Positions 18,797 through 26,879 of a DNA stretch of 64,000 nucleotides are shown here, in pieces. The stretch lies in the NCBI GenBank assembly GCA_009841265.1, contig VXMB01000007.1, forward strand, positions 248,001 through 312,000. Direction: 5' to 3'. The position numbers were made by a program, and so were the translations under genes. Source of the stretch: Gemmatimonadota bacterium (lineage in GTDB: Bacteria > JAAXHH01). Position 1 is the stretch's first letter. Every line of letters starts with the position of its first letter. The notes under the pieces were generated by a model, which saw only the letters and a list, made by a program, of their open reading frames with translations, ran no database searches and was not told the DNA's origin.

Positions 18797-19936
18797 TTAG
18801 TAGATCCCCGGCACGATCCGGTACTTCACCCGCTCCCGATATTCCGCCCACTTCTCGGCGCCGTATTTCTCGGCGCAGTGACGGTCGTCGTCCCATTGCC
18901 GGTACATGAACAGGGACACGATGAAGATGAAGTAGGTCCAGGCCCAGAAGTTCGTGAAGTAGCCGAATATCAGGGCGATGGACAGGGCAAGGAACCCCTC
19001 TCCCATATAGTTTAAGTGGCGGGCGACGCCCCACAGGCCGCTGCACAGGATCCTGCGTTCGCCGGCCTGGATGTACTTCGGCGCGATGAGGCCGAGGAAC
19101 TTGCGGTCGGGCCATCGCTTGAAGGTGTATTTCTGCAGGTTGGCGCCGCGCGAGATGCTCCAGCCGAACAGGAACAGAGCGGACGCGCCGATGAGCCAGA
19201 AGTTAGTCCAGGCGGGCGAGAATTCGGGGTTCGGGTGAGCGGCCATGCCCCACAGTGGGAGAATGAACAGCCAGCCGTAGACCACGAGGCAGCCCCAGAT
19301 CAGCTTGAAGCCGACATTCTCGTGGATCAGGTCGTAGGTATAGAGCTGTACGCGCTCGAAGACCATGTAGTCCATGATGTAAAAGGTGAAGAACGCCGCG
19401 TAGAGGATGACGCCCGGATTGGCGTTTTCGCCGAAGAGCTCGTAGTGATACACGGCGCCGGACAAGGCGTTGAGCGACAGCATAGTTCCCCCGACGACGT
19501 ACATGTACATCTTCACGTCGATGCGTTCGTTGAAGAACGAAATCTCCTGCGCGCGGCCGAACCACCACGCCAGGAACCATTTCTTCACCTTGCCTTCCGG
19601 TTGAGTAAACACGGCGATCAGGGTGAAGATTATGCTGAAGACCGTTCCACCGGCCACGGCATAGACCGAGGACCGGTAAAACCAGTCGTGGGGAAGCCCG
19701 GTGAGTTCAAGCGCCCACACGACGATCGCGATCAAGAACACGAGCATGCCGTTCAGGCGGTAGTTGCGGGGCTCACCGGTCTCCGGGTTGACGACGTAGC
19801 CGGGGACCCACCTGCCGGGAAGCATGAGCTGGACCACGAAAAACACGGCGTAGATGATCAACGGGGTGAAGAATCCCCAGATGGCTTCCGTCCGGGACAG
19901 TTCGAAAAGGTGTTCGATACCCAGCCATTCGATCAT
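18797..19936 (-). CDS. Sterol reductase of the ERG4/ERG24 (DHCR7/delta-14 reductase) family
   Basis: The 379-residue protein has about nine membrane segments. Its C-terminal half holds the family hallmarks: CSGLWGVARHLNYMGE near residue 310 and the ending KYGAEKWAEYRERVKYRIVPGIY, closely matching the NADPH-binding C-terminus of delta-14 and 7-dehydrocholesterol reductases. The family saturates ring or side-chain double bonds in sterols. Which bond is reduced here (C7, C14 or C24) cannot be decided. The N-terminus is slightly shorter than in eukaryotic relatives. AAGGGG lies about nine bases ahead of the ATG. It forms an operon with the downstream 5-alpha-reductase-like gene and diverges from the ceramidase-like gene. 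Confidence 0.86.
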   Translation of the reverse strand: MIEWLGIEHLFELSRTEAIWGFFTPLIIYAVFFVVQLMLPGRWVPGYVVNPETGEPRNYRLNGMLVFLIAIVVWALELTGLPHDWFYRSSVYAVAGGTVFSIIFTLIAVFTQPEGKVKKWFLAWWFGRAQEISFFNERIDVKMYMYVVGGTMLSLNALSGAVYHYELFGENANPGVILYAAFFTFYIMDYMVFERVQLYTYDLIHENVGFKLIWGCLVVYGWLFILPLWGMAAHPNPEFSPAWTNFWLIGASALFLFGWSISRGANLQKYTFKRWPDRKFLGLIAPKYIQAGERRILCSGLWGVARHLNYMGEGFLALSIALIFGYFTNFWAWTYFIFIVSLFMYRQWDDDRHCAEKYGAEKWAEYRERVKYRIVPGIY

Positions 19937-20041
19937 GATCGAATTCCCCTTTCTAAAATGTGATGTGGATGCTTTATGTTAGTCTGTATCAACTTGCGGC
20001 GAAAGGAAAACGACGACACAGGGTCCGAAGAAAGGAAAACC

Positions 20042-21457
20042 ATGGACGCGTCAAGCCATTTGAGCGCCGGCGCGGCGATGATCGACATATCCCCACCCGA
20101 AGGAACGCATCTGGCGGGCAGCGGGGCCGGTGACCACCGTCCGACCCAGGCCGTGATCGATCCGCTCTATGCCAAAGCCATCGTATTCCAGGCGGGCGGG
20201 CGGCGCGTCTGCCTGGTGATCCTGGATCTCACCATCGTCACTGGTGACTACACGGACCGGGTCCGCGCGGAAATCTGCGAGCAGACAGGCATTGAACGGG
20301 ACGCGATCATGGTCCAGGCGACGCAGACCCATTCCGCCCCGAGCCTCGGCTACTTCATGCTGGATCCGGATTTTCCGCTGGAGACCAGCGAGGAGACGGA
20401 GTATCTGCGCGGGGCCGAACGCGCTTATGGCGATCGGGCCGCGTCTGCGGCCGTAGAGGCCGCGATCGAAGCAGCGGGCAGGCTAGAGCCCGCTCGTATC
20501 GGGCTGGGCCGCGGCGTGTCGGGTGACCTGGCTTTCAACCGGCGTGGCATACGCCGGGACGGCACCATATTCATGCCCAGGCCACAGGGTCGGGAGCGGC
20601 AGCCCTTCGGGATCTCGGATGTATGCTACCTGGAAGGTCCCATCGACCCGGAGGTGGGCGTGTGCTGCGTCCAGGATTTGAACGGAAAACCGCTGGCCTT
20701 TCTTCTGCACTACACCTGTCACCCGGTCAACGCGTACGGTAACAGCGAGACCTTCCTGGCCGCGTCTGCGGATTGGCCCGGCGCCTGGTCCCACGAGATG
20801 CAGCAGGCCTTTGGTGCCGACACAGTTCCGCTGGTCGTCAATGGGTGTTGTGGCAACATCAACCCCTGGCATCCCTACGACCCGGATTTTCAGCCGGACC
20901 ACCGGCGGATGGGCCACGGATTGTCCGGCCTGAGCGAACATATCGTGCGCGAGATGACGTACGCTGAAGAAGCCGCGCTGGATACCCGGATCGACACGAT
21001 AGGCCTGCCTTTTCGGGGAATCCCGGACGAGCGCCTGCGTGAAGTCGATGCGATACTCACCGAGCATCCGGAGCCGCCGCGTGAAGCGGACGGGCAGGTG
21101 GATCCGCACTGGTTCCGGGCGGCATCGACCCGCAGCGTCGAACTGTGCAGGCAGCGGGACGTTGCGTTCAGCTACGAGATCCAGGCCTTTCGCATCGGCG
21201 ACCTCTGTATTATTGGACTTCCCGGGGAACCCTTCGTGGAAGGGCAACTGGCACTCAAAGTAAACTCGCCGGCTTCCTATCTGTTTCCGGCACATCTCAC
21301 GTCGCACTATGTAGGTTACCTGCCGACAAGGGAGGCCTATCCCCGTGGTGGGCACGAGGCCAACGAAGACGTTACCTACTGGGCCAAGCTCGCCCCCGGC
21401 TGCCTTGAAACCGTGATCGAGCGGGCGCGGGACATGGTGCAGGAGCTGTTTGGGTAA
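20042..21457 (+). CDS. Neutral/alkaline ceramidase N-terminal domain protein
   Basis: The 471-residue protein resembles the catalytic N-terminal domain of neutral/alkaline non-lysosomal ceramidases. It has an opening AGAAMIDISPPEG, then QATQTHSAPS near residue 100, HYTCHPVNAYG near residue 230 and VNGCCGNINPW near residue 270, the regions that hold zinc ligands in this amidase family. It lacks the C-terminal immunoglobulin-like domain of true ceramidases and has no signal peptide. Many bacterial relatives of this length have no known substrate. The ATG at 20042 is preceded by AAGGA; the upstream frame extension to 19976 is unlikely to be coding. Confidence 0.78.
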   Translation: MDASSHLSAGAAMIDISPPEGTHLAGSGAGDHRPTQAVIDPLYAKAIVFQAGGRRVCLVILDLTIVTGDYTDRVRAEICEQTGIERDAIMVQATQTHSAPSLGYFMLDPDFPLETSEETEYLRGAERAYGDRAASAAVEAAIEAAGRLEPARIGLGRGVSGDLAFNRRGIRRDGTIFMPRPQGRERQPFGISDVCYLEGPIDPEVGVCCVQDLNGKPLAFLLHYTCHPVNAYGNSETFLAASADWPGAWSHEMQQAFGADTVPLVVNGCCGNINPWHPYDPDFQPDHRRMGHGLSGLSEHIVREMTYAEEAALDTRIDTIGLPFRGIPDERLREVDAILTEHPEPPREADGQVDPHWFRAASTRSVELCRQRDVAFSYEIQAFRIGDLCIIGLPGEPFVEGQLALKVNSPASYLFPAHLTSHYVGYLPTREAYPRGGHEANEDVTYWAKLAPGCLETVIERARDMVQELFG

Positions 21458-21462
21458 TCGAA

Positions 21463-22233
21463 TTACCGAGGGTCGTCCTCGACATCCAGGACGTAGCGCG
21501 CCAGCGGGGACAGGCGTTGGGCCGTCTCGGCCTGGAGATACTCCCGCTGATTCGTCTGCTGGGGGTGTTCACGGGCGATGAAGGCGCAGTGCAGAGCGCG
21601 CCGGGGGGCGTCGCTTCGGTTTACATAGGAGCTGTGCCAGAGGCTGCCGTTGAATACGGCCACCGAACCGGCGCTTCCCGTCAGGTATACCTGGTCGGGG
21701 TGGTCCGCCAGACGATCGGCTATGTGGTCGGTAATACGGCCGGGTATCCGGTGGCTGCCGGGTACGCATCGCGTCGCACCGTTGATCCGGGTGAAATCGT
21801 CGAGCATCCACATGGAGTTGACGACGTGGTAGGGTCCGCAGGGCGCGGCGGGTTGGCCCCAATCGGCGTGCAGGATTTGCAGCCCGCTTCCGGGCAGCGG
21901 GTCGTGCCCGTTGAGCGAGTGCAGCTTGAACGGCCGCTGCAGGACATGGTAGACCGCCGTCAAGAGCTCGGGCTGCAGGTAGACCGCGTCGAATACCGAT
22001 CCCTTGTTAATCAGATCGGCAAGCCGGCGCAAGCCTTCCATCTGCGCGACCTCCTCGCCGGCCTTGTCGCCTTCGCGGTCATGGATCTCATCGAAAGCGT
22101 GGCGCAAACCGGCGAGCCAGTCCGGCGAGATGATTCCCTCCAGCACGATGAAGCCATCGGTGTCCAGCGCCCTGCGATGCGCGGACGTCAGCGACCAGGG
22201 TACGAATCCCCGTTCCAATAATTTGCCGTCCAA
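21463..22233 (-). CDS. Phytanoyl-CoA dioxygenase (PhyH) family protein
   Basis: The 256-residue protein reads HxD as ILHADWG near residue 122, the distal His as SLWHSSYVN near residue 205 and an Arg in PRRALHCAF. This HADWG variant differs from the WHQD form of most other copies here. It is translated from a TTG at 22233, 36 bp after the SDR gene, and is the last gene of the leuB / citrate synthase / PhyH / SDR run. It ends five bases from the convergent ceramidase-like gene. Substrate unknown. Confidence 0.83.
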   Translation of the reverse strand: MDGKLLERGFVPWSLTSAHRRALDTDGFIVLEGIISPDWLAGLRHAFDEIHDREGDKAGEEVAQMEGLRRLADLINKGSVFDAVYLQPELLTAVYHVLQRPFKLHSLNGHDPLPGSGLQILHADWGQPAAPCGPYHVVNSMWMLDDFTRINGATRCVPGSHRIPGRITDHIADRLADHPDQVYLTGSAGSVAVFNGSLWHSSYVNRSDAPRRALHCAFIAREHPQQTNQREYLQAETAQRLSPLARYVLDVEDDPR

Positions 22234-22269
22234 AGCGGAACTTCCCGAGGTTTGATTCTCGTGGATTGA

Positions 22270-23403
22270 TTACGGATTTGCGTTGCGCACTGTGCGGTGT
22301 GCAGCGTTTTGCGCGAGGGTCCCGACCCACCGTTCCGACTGCTCCCACAGGCGTTTCGAGGCGTCAGCGTCCAGGCTGTCAGCGCTCGGTTCGGCGACGG
22401 CGCAACGCTCGTAGTATTTACTCCCTTGCAGCGGGTGCTGGCTTGCACACATCACGATGGTCTGCGCCCCGGCAGTCGGGGACAGCAGGACCAACGAGGC
22501 CAGCGCGGAACTGATACGATGCGTAACCTTGCCGATCCGTCCTCGAAACGCCTGCGGCAGGGTCAGGTTGGTCATCACGACGCCCGGGTGTACGGCCACC
22601 CCGTGCAGGTTGTGTGATTCGGCGAATCGTCTTTCAATTTCAAAGGCCATGTGATTCATCGCCAGTTTCGACTTGCCGTACGCGTCCCAGGAGTGGTAGC
22701 GCGGCCTATCGTGGGGTGGCAAATCGCCATGCGGCAAGTTGCGGCGCGACAAATCGCGGTTCGGCCGGTGGCGGTGCGCAATCTCGCCAAAAAGATCCGC
22801 GTTCCCAGCCCGGTCGTGGAGTCCGGAGGACACGTTGACGACCCGCGCGTCGCCGCTTTCGAGTCCGCCTGTCTGCAGGAGGGGCAGCAACGCCCAGGTC
22901 AGGTGAAAGGCGCCGAGATAGTTGGTCCGCCAGTGGACCTCGAAGCCATCTTCGGTCAATGGTGCTTCGCTGCGCGGGGCCAGGGTCTTCCTGTGGATGC
23001 CCGCGTTGTTGACCAGGACATGGAGCTTGCCCTGGTGTCGGCCTCGGTACCAGTTGGCGAAGGCGGTGACGCTGTCCGGATCCCGGAGATCGAGTGCATG
23101 CGCAGTGAGGTTGTCCGCGTCGGCGCCGCGCTTGCGCAGATCATCTTTCAGCGACGATCCCATCAAAGCGACATCGCGGACCCGGGTCGCCACGACCGTC
23201 GCGCCCCAGCCAGCGAGGATCCTCGCGGTTACGTACCCGAGCGAACCGGGTGACGCCCCCGTCACGATCACGTGGCGCCCCGATAGATCGACCGGCGCCG
23301 CCATCGGTTTGGGCAGAAACATCCGCACCAGGTGCTGGGCAGTTTTGGTAAGGGGATTGGGCATATCCGGGTGTATCCAGGTTCGGGCCGGCGTGGTTTC
23401 CAT
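22270..23403 (-). CDS. Short-chain dehydrogenase/reductase (SDR)
   Basis: The 377-residue protein has a Rossmann domain with a modified glycine motif VTGASPGSLGY near residue 48, an NNAG motif (LVNNAGIH), a catalytic Ser in VNVSSG and a YGKSK Tyr-Lys pair near residue 247. It resembles retinol-dehydrogenase-like SDRs with an insertion rich in His, Arg and Asp between the Ser and Tyr motifs (about residues 205-240). The start is uncertain. The ATG at 23403 is used, but a GTG just after the upstream PhyH stop would add about 16 residues. It lies between two PhyH genes, so the three may form an oxidation pathway. Confidence 0.82.
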   Translation of the reverse strand: METTPARTWIHPDMPNPLTKTAQHLVRMFLPKPMAAPVDLSGRHVIVTGASPGSLGYVTARILAGWGATVVATRVRDVALMGSSLKDDLRKRGADADNLTAHALDLRDPDSVTAFANWYRGRHQGKLHVLVNNAGIHRKTLAPRSEAPLTEDGFEVHWRTNYLGAFHLTWALLPLLQTGGLESGDARVVNVSSGLHDRAGNADLFGEIAHRHRPNRDLSRRNLPHGDLPPHDRPRYHSWDAYGKSKLAMNHMAFEIERRFAESHNLHGVAVHPGVVMTNLTLPQAFRGRIGKVTHRISSALASLVLLSPTAGAQTIVMCASQHPLQGSKYYERCAVAEPSADSLDADASKRLWEQSERWVGTLAQNAAHRTVRNANP

Positions 23404-23456
23404 GGTACGCGCTGCGATGCTTGCCGCGATGCGCGCCGTGACACCCACCGCAACGC

Positions 23457-24347
23457 CTAACGCGGCTCCCGCTTGACCACGTCCAGGTCCCAATCCCTCC
23501 AGTAGTACTTTACCGGATCGTACTCATCCCAGTTCTCGTAAACCTGGTCCCACGTTAACCAGTTCATGTGGGGCTGGAGGGAATCCTCCCGGACAGGGTG
23601 GCTTCTCGGCTGGTACCGGTAGTCGGACGACAGCCGGAGCCGGTCGCCGGAGAGGTTGTCCCGGCCCTGGTGGATGGTCAGGCTGTGCAGGATGATCACG
23701 TCGCCGCAGGCATAATCGCCACCGACCCACGCGGTAGCGTCTTCGACGGGTACCTGGCGTCCGCCCGGCCCCACGCCCTCGGTCGTCTCCAGCATGCCGC
23801 CGCGGTGGGATCCCCGGTTGACGGCGAGCCCGCCGAGTTCCTCCGGACAGTCACCCAGCGGGATCCAGGCCGTCCATGTCTCGTCCGAACCGCCGATGAA
23901 GTAGTTGTCCTGGTGAGGCGGGGTCGAGTGGGCGTTCGTGTCCGGGAACACGAGCCGGCAGATGTTCCGGCTGTGGGCAAGCACGGGTTCTCCGAACAGC
24001 ACTTCGAGCATACCGATCACAGCGGGATCCAGGGCCAGTGCGTGGAAGTCGCGGATCCGCTGGACATCATCATAGAAAGCCTGCCATCGGGAGTCGTCGC
24101 CTTCGAACACGCTGATACCGGAATTCGCGATGCCGGCATTGAGATCCGATCCGGGGGCAAGCCACCCGTGTTCCCGGCACACGGCGAGTACCTGGCGCCG
24201 GACCTCCATCACGCGCGCCGGATCGAGCAGACGCCGGAAAAACAGGCAGCCGTGCTGCGCGGCGCGTTGCAGCAGTTCGTCAGGGCGCGCCAGCAGTTCC
24301 GTCGCGTCCTGCAGGGCGTGGATCTGCTTCATGTCGACCATCGCCAT
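23457..24347 (-). CDS. Phytanoyl-CoA dioxygenase (PhyH) family protein
   Basis: The 296-residue oxygenase has HxD in STPPHQDNYFIGG near residue 140, a distal His in TIHQGRDNLSG near residue 225 and an Arg in RLRLSSDYRY. The HQDNYF pattern recalls bacterial PhyH proteins related to ectoine hydroxylase, but no ectoine genes are present. The ATG at 24347 has AAAGGA seven bases ahead; a longer reading to 24419 is unsupported. It is preceded by a 155-bp gap after the citrate synthase gene and followed 53 bp later by the SDR gene. Confidence 0.87.
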   Translation of the reverse strand: MAMVDMKQIHALQDATELLARPDELLQRAAQHGCLFFRRLLDPARVMEVRRQVLAVCREHGWLAPGSDLNAGIANSGISVFEGDDSRWQAFYDDVQRIRDFHALALDPAVIGMLEVLFGEPVLAHSRNICRLVFPDTNAHSTPPHQDNYFIGGSDETWTAWIPLGDCPEELGGLAVNRGSHRGGMLETTEGVGPGGRQVPVEDATAWVGGDYACGDVIILHSLTIHQGRDNLSGDRLRLSSDYRYQPRSHPVREDSLQPHMNWLTWDQVYENWDEYDPVKYYWRDWDLDVVKREPR

Positions 24348-24502
24348 AGACTGTTCCTTTCCCAGTATGACCCTGGTGACCATTCCGAAATCATGCCGAT
24401 ATCCGTATCGATGTCTCAAGTCGATATTATGCGGAGTTCGAACGCGATATGCCAGCGTTAAGTCGATGATGAGCGTAGCAAAGCGCCGCCTGTGGAATCG
24501 CG

Positions 24503-25609
24503 CTACCGTTCGTCAATGGGCGCCCACTGCCTGGTCTTATCGCCCGAGTAAAGGGACTCCGGACGAAAGATGCGGTCTACAGCCCGCTGCTCGATGCAAT
24601 GGGCGGTCCAGCCGGCGACGCGTCCCACGGCGAACATGGGGGTGAAGAGGTCCGGGTGGAGACCCAGCCCCTTGAGGACCAAGGCGGTATAGAACTCGAC
24701 GTTGGTCTGCAGGCGCCGGCCGGGTTTGTATTCTTCGAGGAGTTCGAGGGCGGTTTTCTCGACGTGCACGGCCAGGGCGTACAGGTCGTCTTCACGGTCG
24801 AAGAATGCGCGGGCTGCGCTCGAAAGGACGTCGGCCCGCGGGTCGCGAACCCGGTAAACCGCGTGTCCGAAGCCCATGAGGCGTTCACCGGATTCGAGTT
24901 TTGCACGAAGGAAGGACTCGGCGTTTTTGACGACGCCGATCGCTTCGAGCATCGAAATGACGGGACCGGGTGCGCCGCCGTGCAGCGGCCCCTTGAGCGC
25001 GCCGATCGCACCCGTAACGGCAGAAACGAAGTCGGAACGCGTGGAAACGATGACCCGCGCCGTGAAGGTGGAGGCGTTCATGCCGTGGTCGATCACCGTG
25101 TTGAGATAGGTCGTCAGTGCACGTACACGGTCATCGCCCGGGATTTCACCGTGCAACATGTACAGCAGATTGGCCACATGGCCGAGACCGGCTTCAGGTT
25201 CTACCGGCTCTTTGCCGTGCAGCAGACGCCAATACGCCGCCACGATGGTCGGCAAGCCGGCCACCAGGGACCGGGCGTCGGCCGTGTCGTCGATGGAAGG
25301 AAGGGACGCGACGGCCATGCGGACGGCGTCGATGACGGGGCGTCTTTCTTTCGCTGCACCGCGCAGCAGATCGAAGGTGACACCGGGCAGCGGGCGGCTC
25401 GCGGCTAGTTCACCAGCGAATCCATCAAGGGCGACCGCGGTGGGCAGCTTTCCATGCCACAGTAGGTATACCATCTCCTCGTAAGTCGCGCGTTCCGCGA
25501 TCTCCTCGAGTGGATATCCCCCGATGACCAGTATGCCGGCTTCGCCATCGACATGACTCAGGCGGGTTTCCGCTGCAACGACGTCCTTGAGACCGGGTGA
25601 AAATGACAT
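24503..25609 (-). CDS. Citrate synthase / 2-methylcitrate synthase family
   Basis: The 368-residue protein is a full-length type II-like bacterial citrate synthase. Active-site blocks in order are DHGMNASTF near residue 175, GALKGPLHGGAP near residue 203, MGFGHAVYRVRDPRA near residue 245 and TNVEFYTALVL near residue 300, where the acidic residue is Glu rather than the more familiar Asp. The enzyme joins oxaloacetate with acetyl-CoA or propionyl-CoA, and sequence alone does not separate the two. AGGA stands eight bases ahead of the ATG. It begins 13 bp after leuB and shares its leftward transcript. Confidence 0.9.
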   Translation of the reverse strand: MSFSPGLKDVVAAETRLSHVDGEAGILVIGGYPLEEIAERATYEEMVYLLWHGKLPTAVALDGFAGELAASRPLPGVTFDLLRGAAKERRPVIDAVRMAVASLPSIDDTADARSLVAGLPTIVAAYWRLLHGKEPVEPEAGLGHVANLLYMLHGEIPGDDRVRALTTYLNTVIDHGMNASTFTARVIVSTRSDFVSAVTGAIGALKGPLHGGAPGPVISMLEAIGVVKNAESFLRAKLESGERLMGFGHAVYRVRDPRADVLSSAARAFFDREDDLYALAVHVEKTALELLEEYKPGRRLQTNVEFYTALVLKGLGLHPDLFTPMFAVGRVAGWTAHCIEQRAVDRIFRPESLYSGDKTRQWAPIDER

Positions 25610-25622
25610 GGTATGCTTCCTG

Positions 25623-26708
25623 TCAGGGAATTCGTGTTATCCTGTTAACCACCAGATCGCCCATTTCCGAGGTGGATACCCGCTTTTGATCGTCGGTTCT
25701 ACGGATGTCTGCCGTTCTGTAACCGTCTTCGATCACCCTGCCGACCGCACGATCGATCTCGTCGGCGCCGTCCGGACATGCCAGGCTGTGTCGCAGCATC
25801 AGGGCGCCGCTCAGGATCATTGCGATGGGATTCGCGATGTTCTTCCCTTCGATGTCATTCGCGCTCCCGTGTATCGGCTCATACAGCGAAGTGCCGTCCA
25901 GTGAGATCTCCGCGGATGGAACCATTCCGATAGACCCGGCAAGCACAGCCGCCTCGTCGCCCAGTATATCGCCGAACATGTTGGGCATGACGATCACGTC
26001 GTACTCGGCGGGCCGCTGAATCAGGTTCATGGCGCCGGCGTCGACGATTTCATGCCGTGTATCGACATCGGCATAGTCCGGTGCTACTTCATCGACGACA
26101 TCGCGCCAGAGCCTGGAGGATTCGAGGGCATTCCACTTCGACATCGAGGTCAGTCTGCCACGCCTTTGGCGCGCCAGTTCGTATCCGTATCGCGCCAGTC
26201 GTTCGACCTGGAAATCGTAGTACTCGATGGTGTCGACGGCCCTTCTGCCGCTGGGGGTGACTTCGTTGAACTTGGGTTGTCCGTAATAGGCGCCGCTGGA
26301 AAGCTCCCGCAATATGATGAAGTCAACGCCCTCGCTTATGATATCGGCTTTGACCGCGGACGCGTCTTCCAGCCCCGCGTACAACCTGAACTGCCGCAGG
26401 TTCACGTAGACGTTTAGTTCCTGCCGTAGTCGAATCAGGGCATGGTCCGCCCGGTCCTGCATGTCCAGGTGGTCCCATTTGGGGCCGCCCACCGCGCCAA
26501 AAAGAACCGCATCGCTGCGCCTGCAAGCTTCCACGACCTCATCGGACAATGCGACGCCCTGTGCATCGAGCAGTGCTCCCCCGACCAGGTGGTAGGTGAA
26601 GACGAGATCCAGTTGGTGCCGCTCCCCCACAGCCTTCAGTACCTTAACGGCCTCGCGGGTGATTTCAGGTCCGATCCCGTCACCGGGTAATACGGCAATT
26701 TGGTGCAA
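25623..26708 (-). CDS. leuB: 3-isopropylmalate dehydrogenase family (LeuB)
   Basis: The 361-residue beta-decarboxylating dehydrogenase has LPGDGIGPE at the N-terminus, substrate-loop arginines in LRQELNVYVNLR, ELSSGAYYGQPK, Lys in MSKWN, the metal-binding aspartates in MFGDILGDEAA and the NAD-binding loop HGSANDIEGKNIANP. The overall pattern fits LeuB (leucine synthesis) better than isocitrate dehydrogenase. Coupling to a citrate synthase, with no leuA, leuC or leuD nearby, leaves a related role open, for example another malate-type substrate. The start is TTG with AGGAG seven bases ahead. It is the first gene of the leftward operon from the palindromic divergent promoter. Confidence 0.85.
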   Translation of the reverse strand: MHQIAVLPGDGIGPEITREAVKVLKAVGERHQLDLVFTYHLVGGALLDAQGVALSDEVVEACRRSDAVLFGAVGGPKWDHLDMQDRADHALIRLRQELNVYVNLRQFRLYAGLEDASAVKADIISEGVDFIILRELSSGAYYGQPKFNEVTPSGRRAVDTIEYYDFQVERLARYGYELARQRRGRLTSMSKWNALESSRLWRDVVDEVAPDYADVDTRHEIVDAGAMNLIQRPAEYDVIVMPNMFGDILGDEAAVLAGSIGMVPSAEISLDGTSLYEPIHGSANDIEGKNIANPIAMILSGALMLRHSLACPDGADEIDRAVGRVIEDGYRTADIRRTDDQKRVSTSEMGDLVVNRITRIP

Positions 26709-26770
26709 AGTGTTGCTCCTATATCAGGCAGATGGCCAGAGGGTCCGTCTGTATCTAACAAAAAGTGATT

Positions 26771-26804
26771 TGACATATTGTCAATATTGATTAAAATATC
26801 AATC
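26771..26804 (+). promoter_or_regulatory. Promoter with palindromic operator between leuB and the HTH-citrate synthase gene
   Basis: On the plus strand TTGACA (26771-26776) and TAAAAT (26793-26798) are separated by 16 bp, a near-consensus sigma-70 promoter for the rightward gene. The -35 box lies in a perfect 15-bp palindrome, TTGACATATTGTCAA (26771-26785), whose other arm supplies a TTGACA on the minus strand facing leuB. A second inverted repeat, ATTGAT and ATCAAT, spans 26787-26804 around the -10 box. The AT-rich stretch stands out from the GC-rich surroundings. A single bound regulator could control both directions. Confidence 0.72.
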
Positions 26805-26879
26805 AACATAAGTTTTTGAAATGGGACATACCCCGGCGGGCCATCAATCCGAGCGGCCATCAAAACGAGAGGATCTTTC

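Noticed and set aside
24503..25609. Glu instead of Asp in the last active-site block of the plain citrate synthase
   Set aside because: I considered it an inactivating change, but from memory NVEF also occurs in other citrate synthase family members, so it is not informative.
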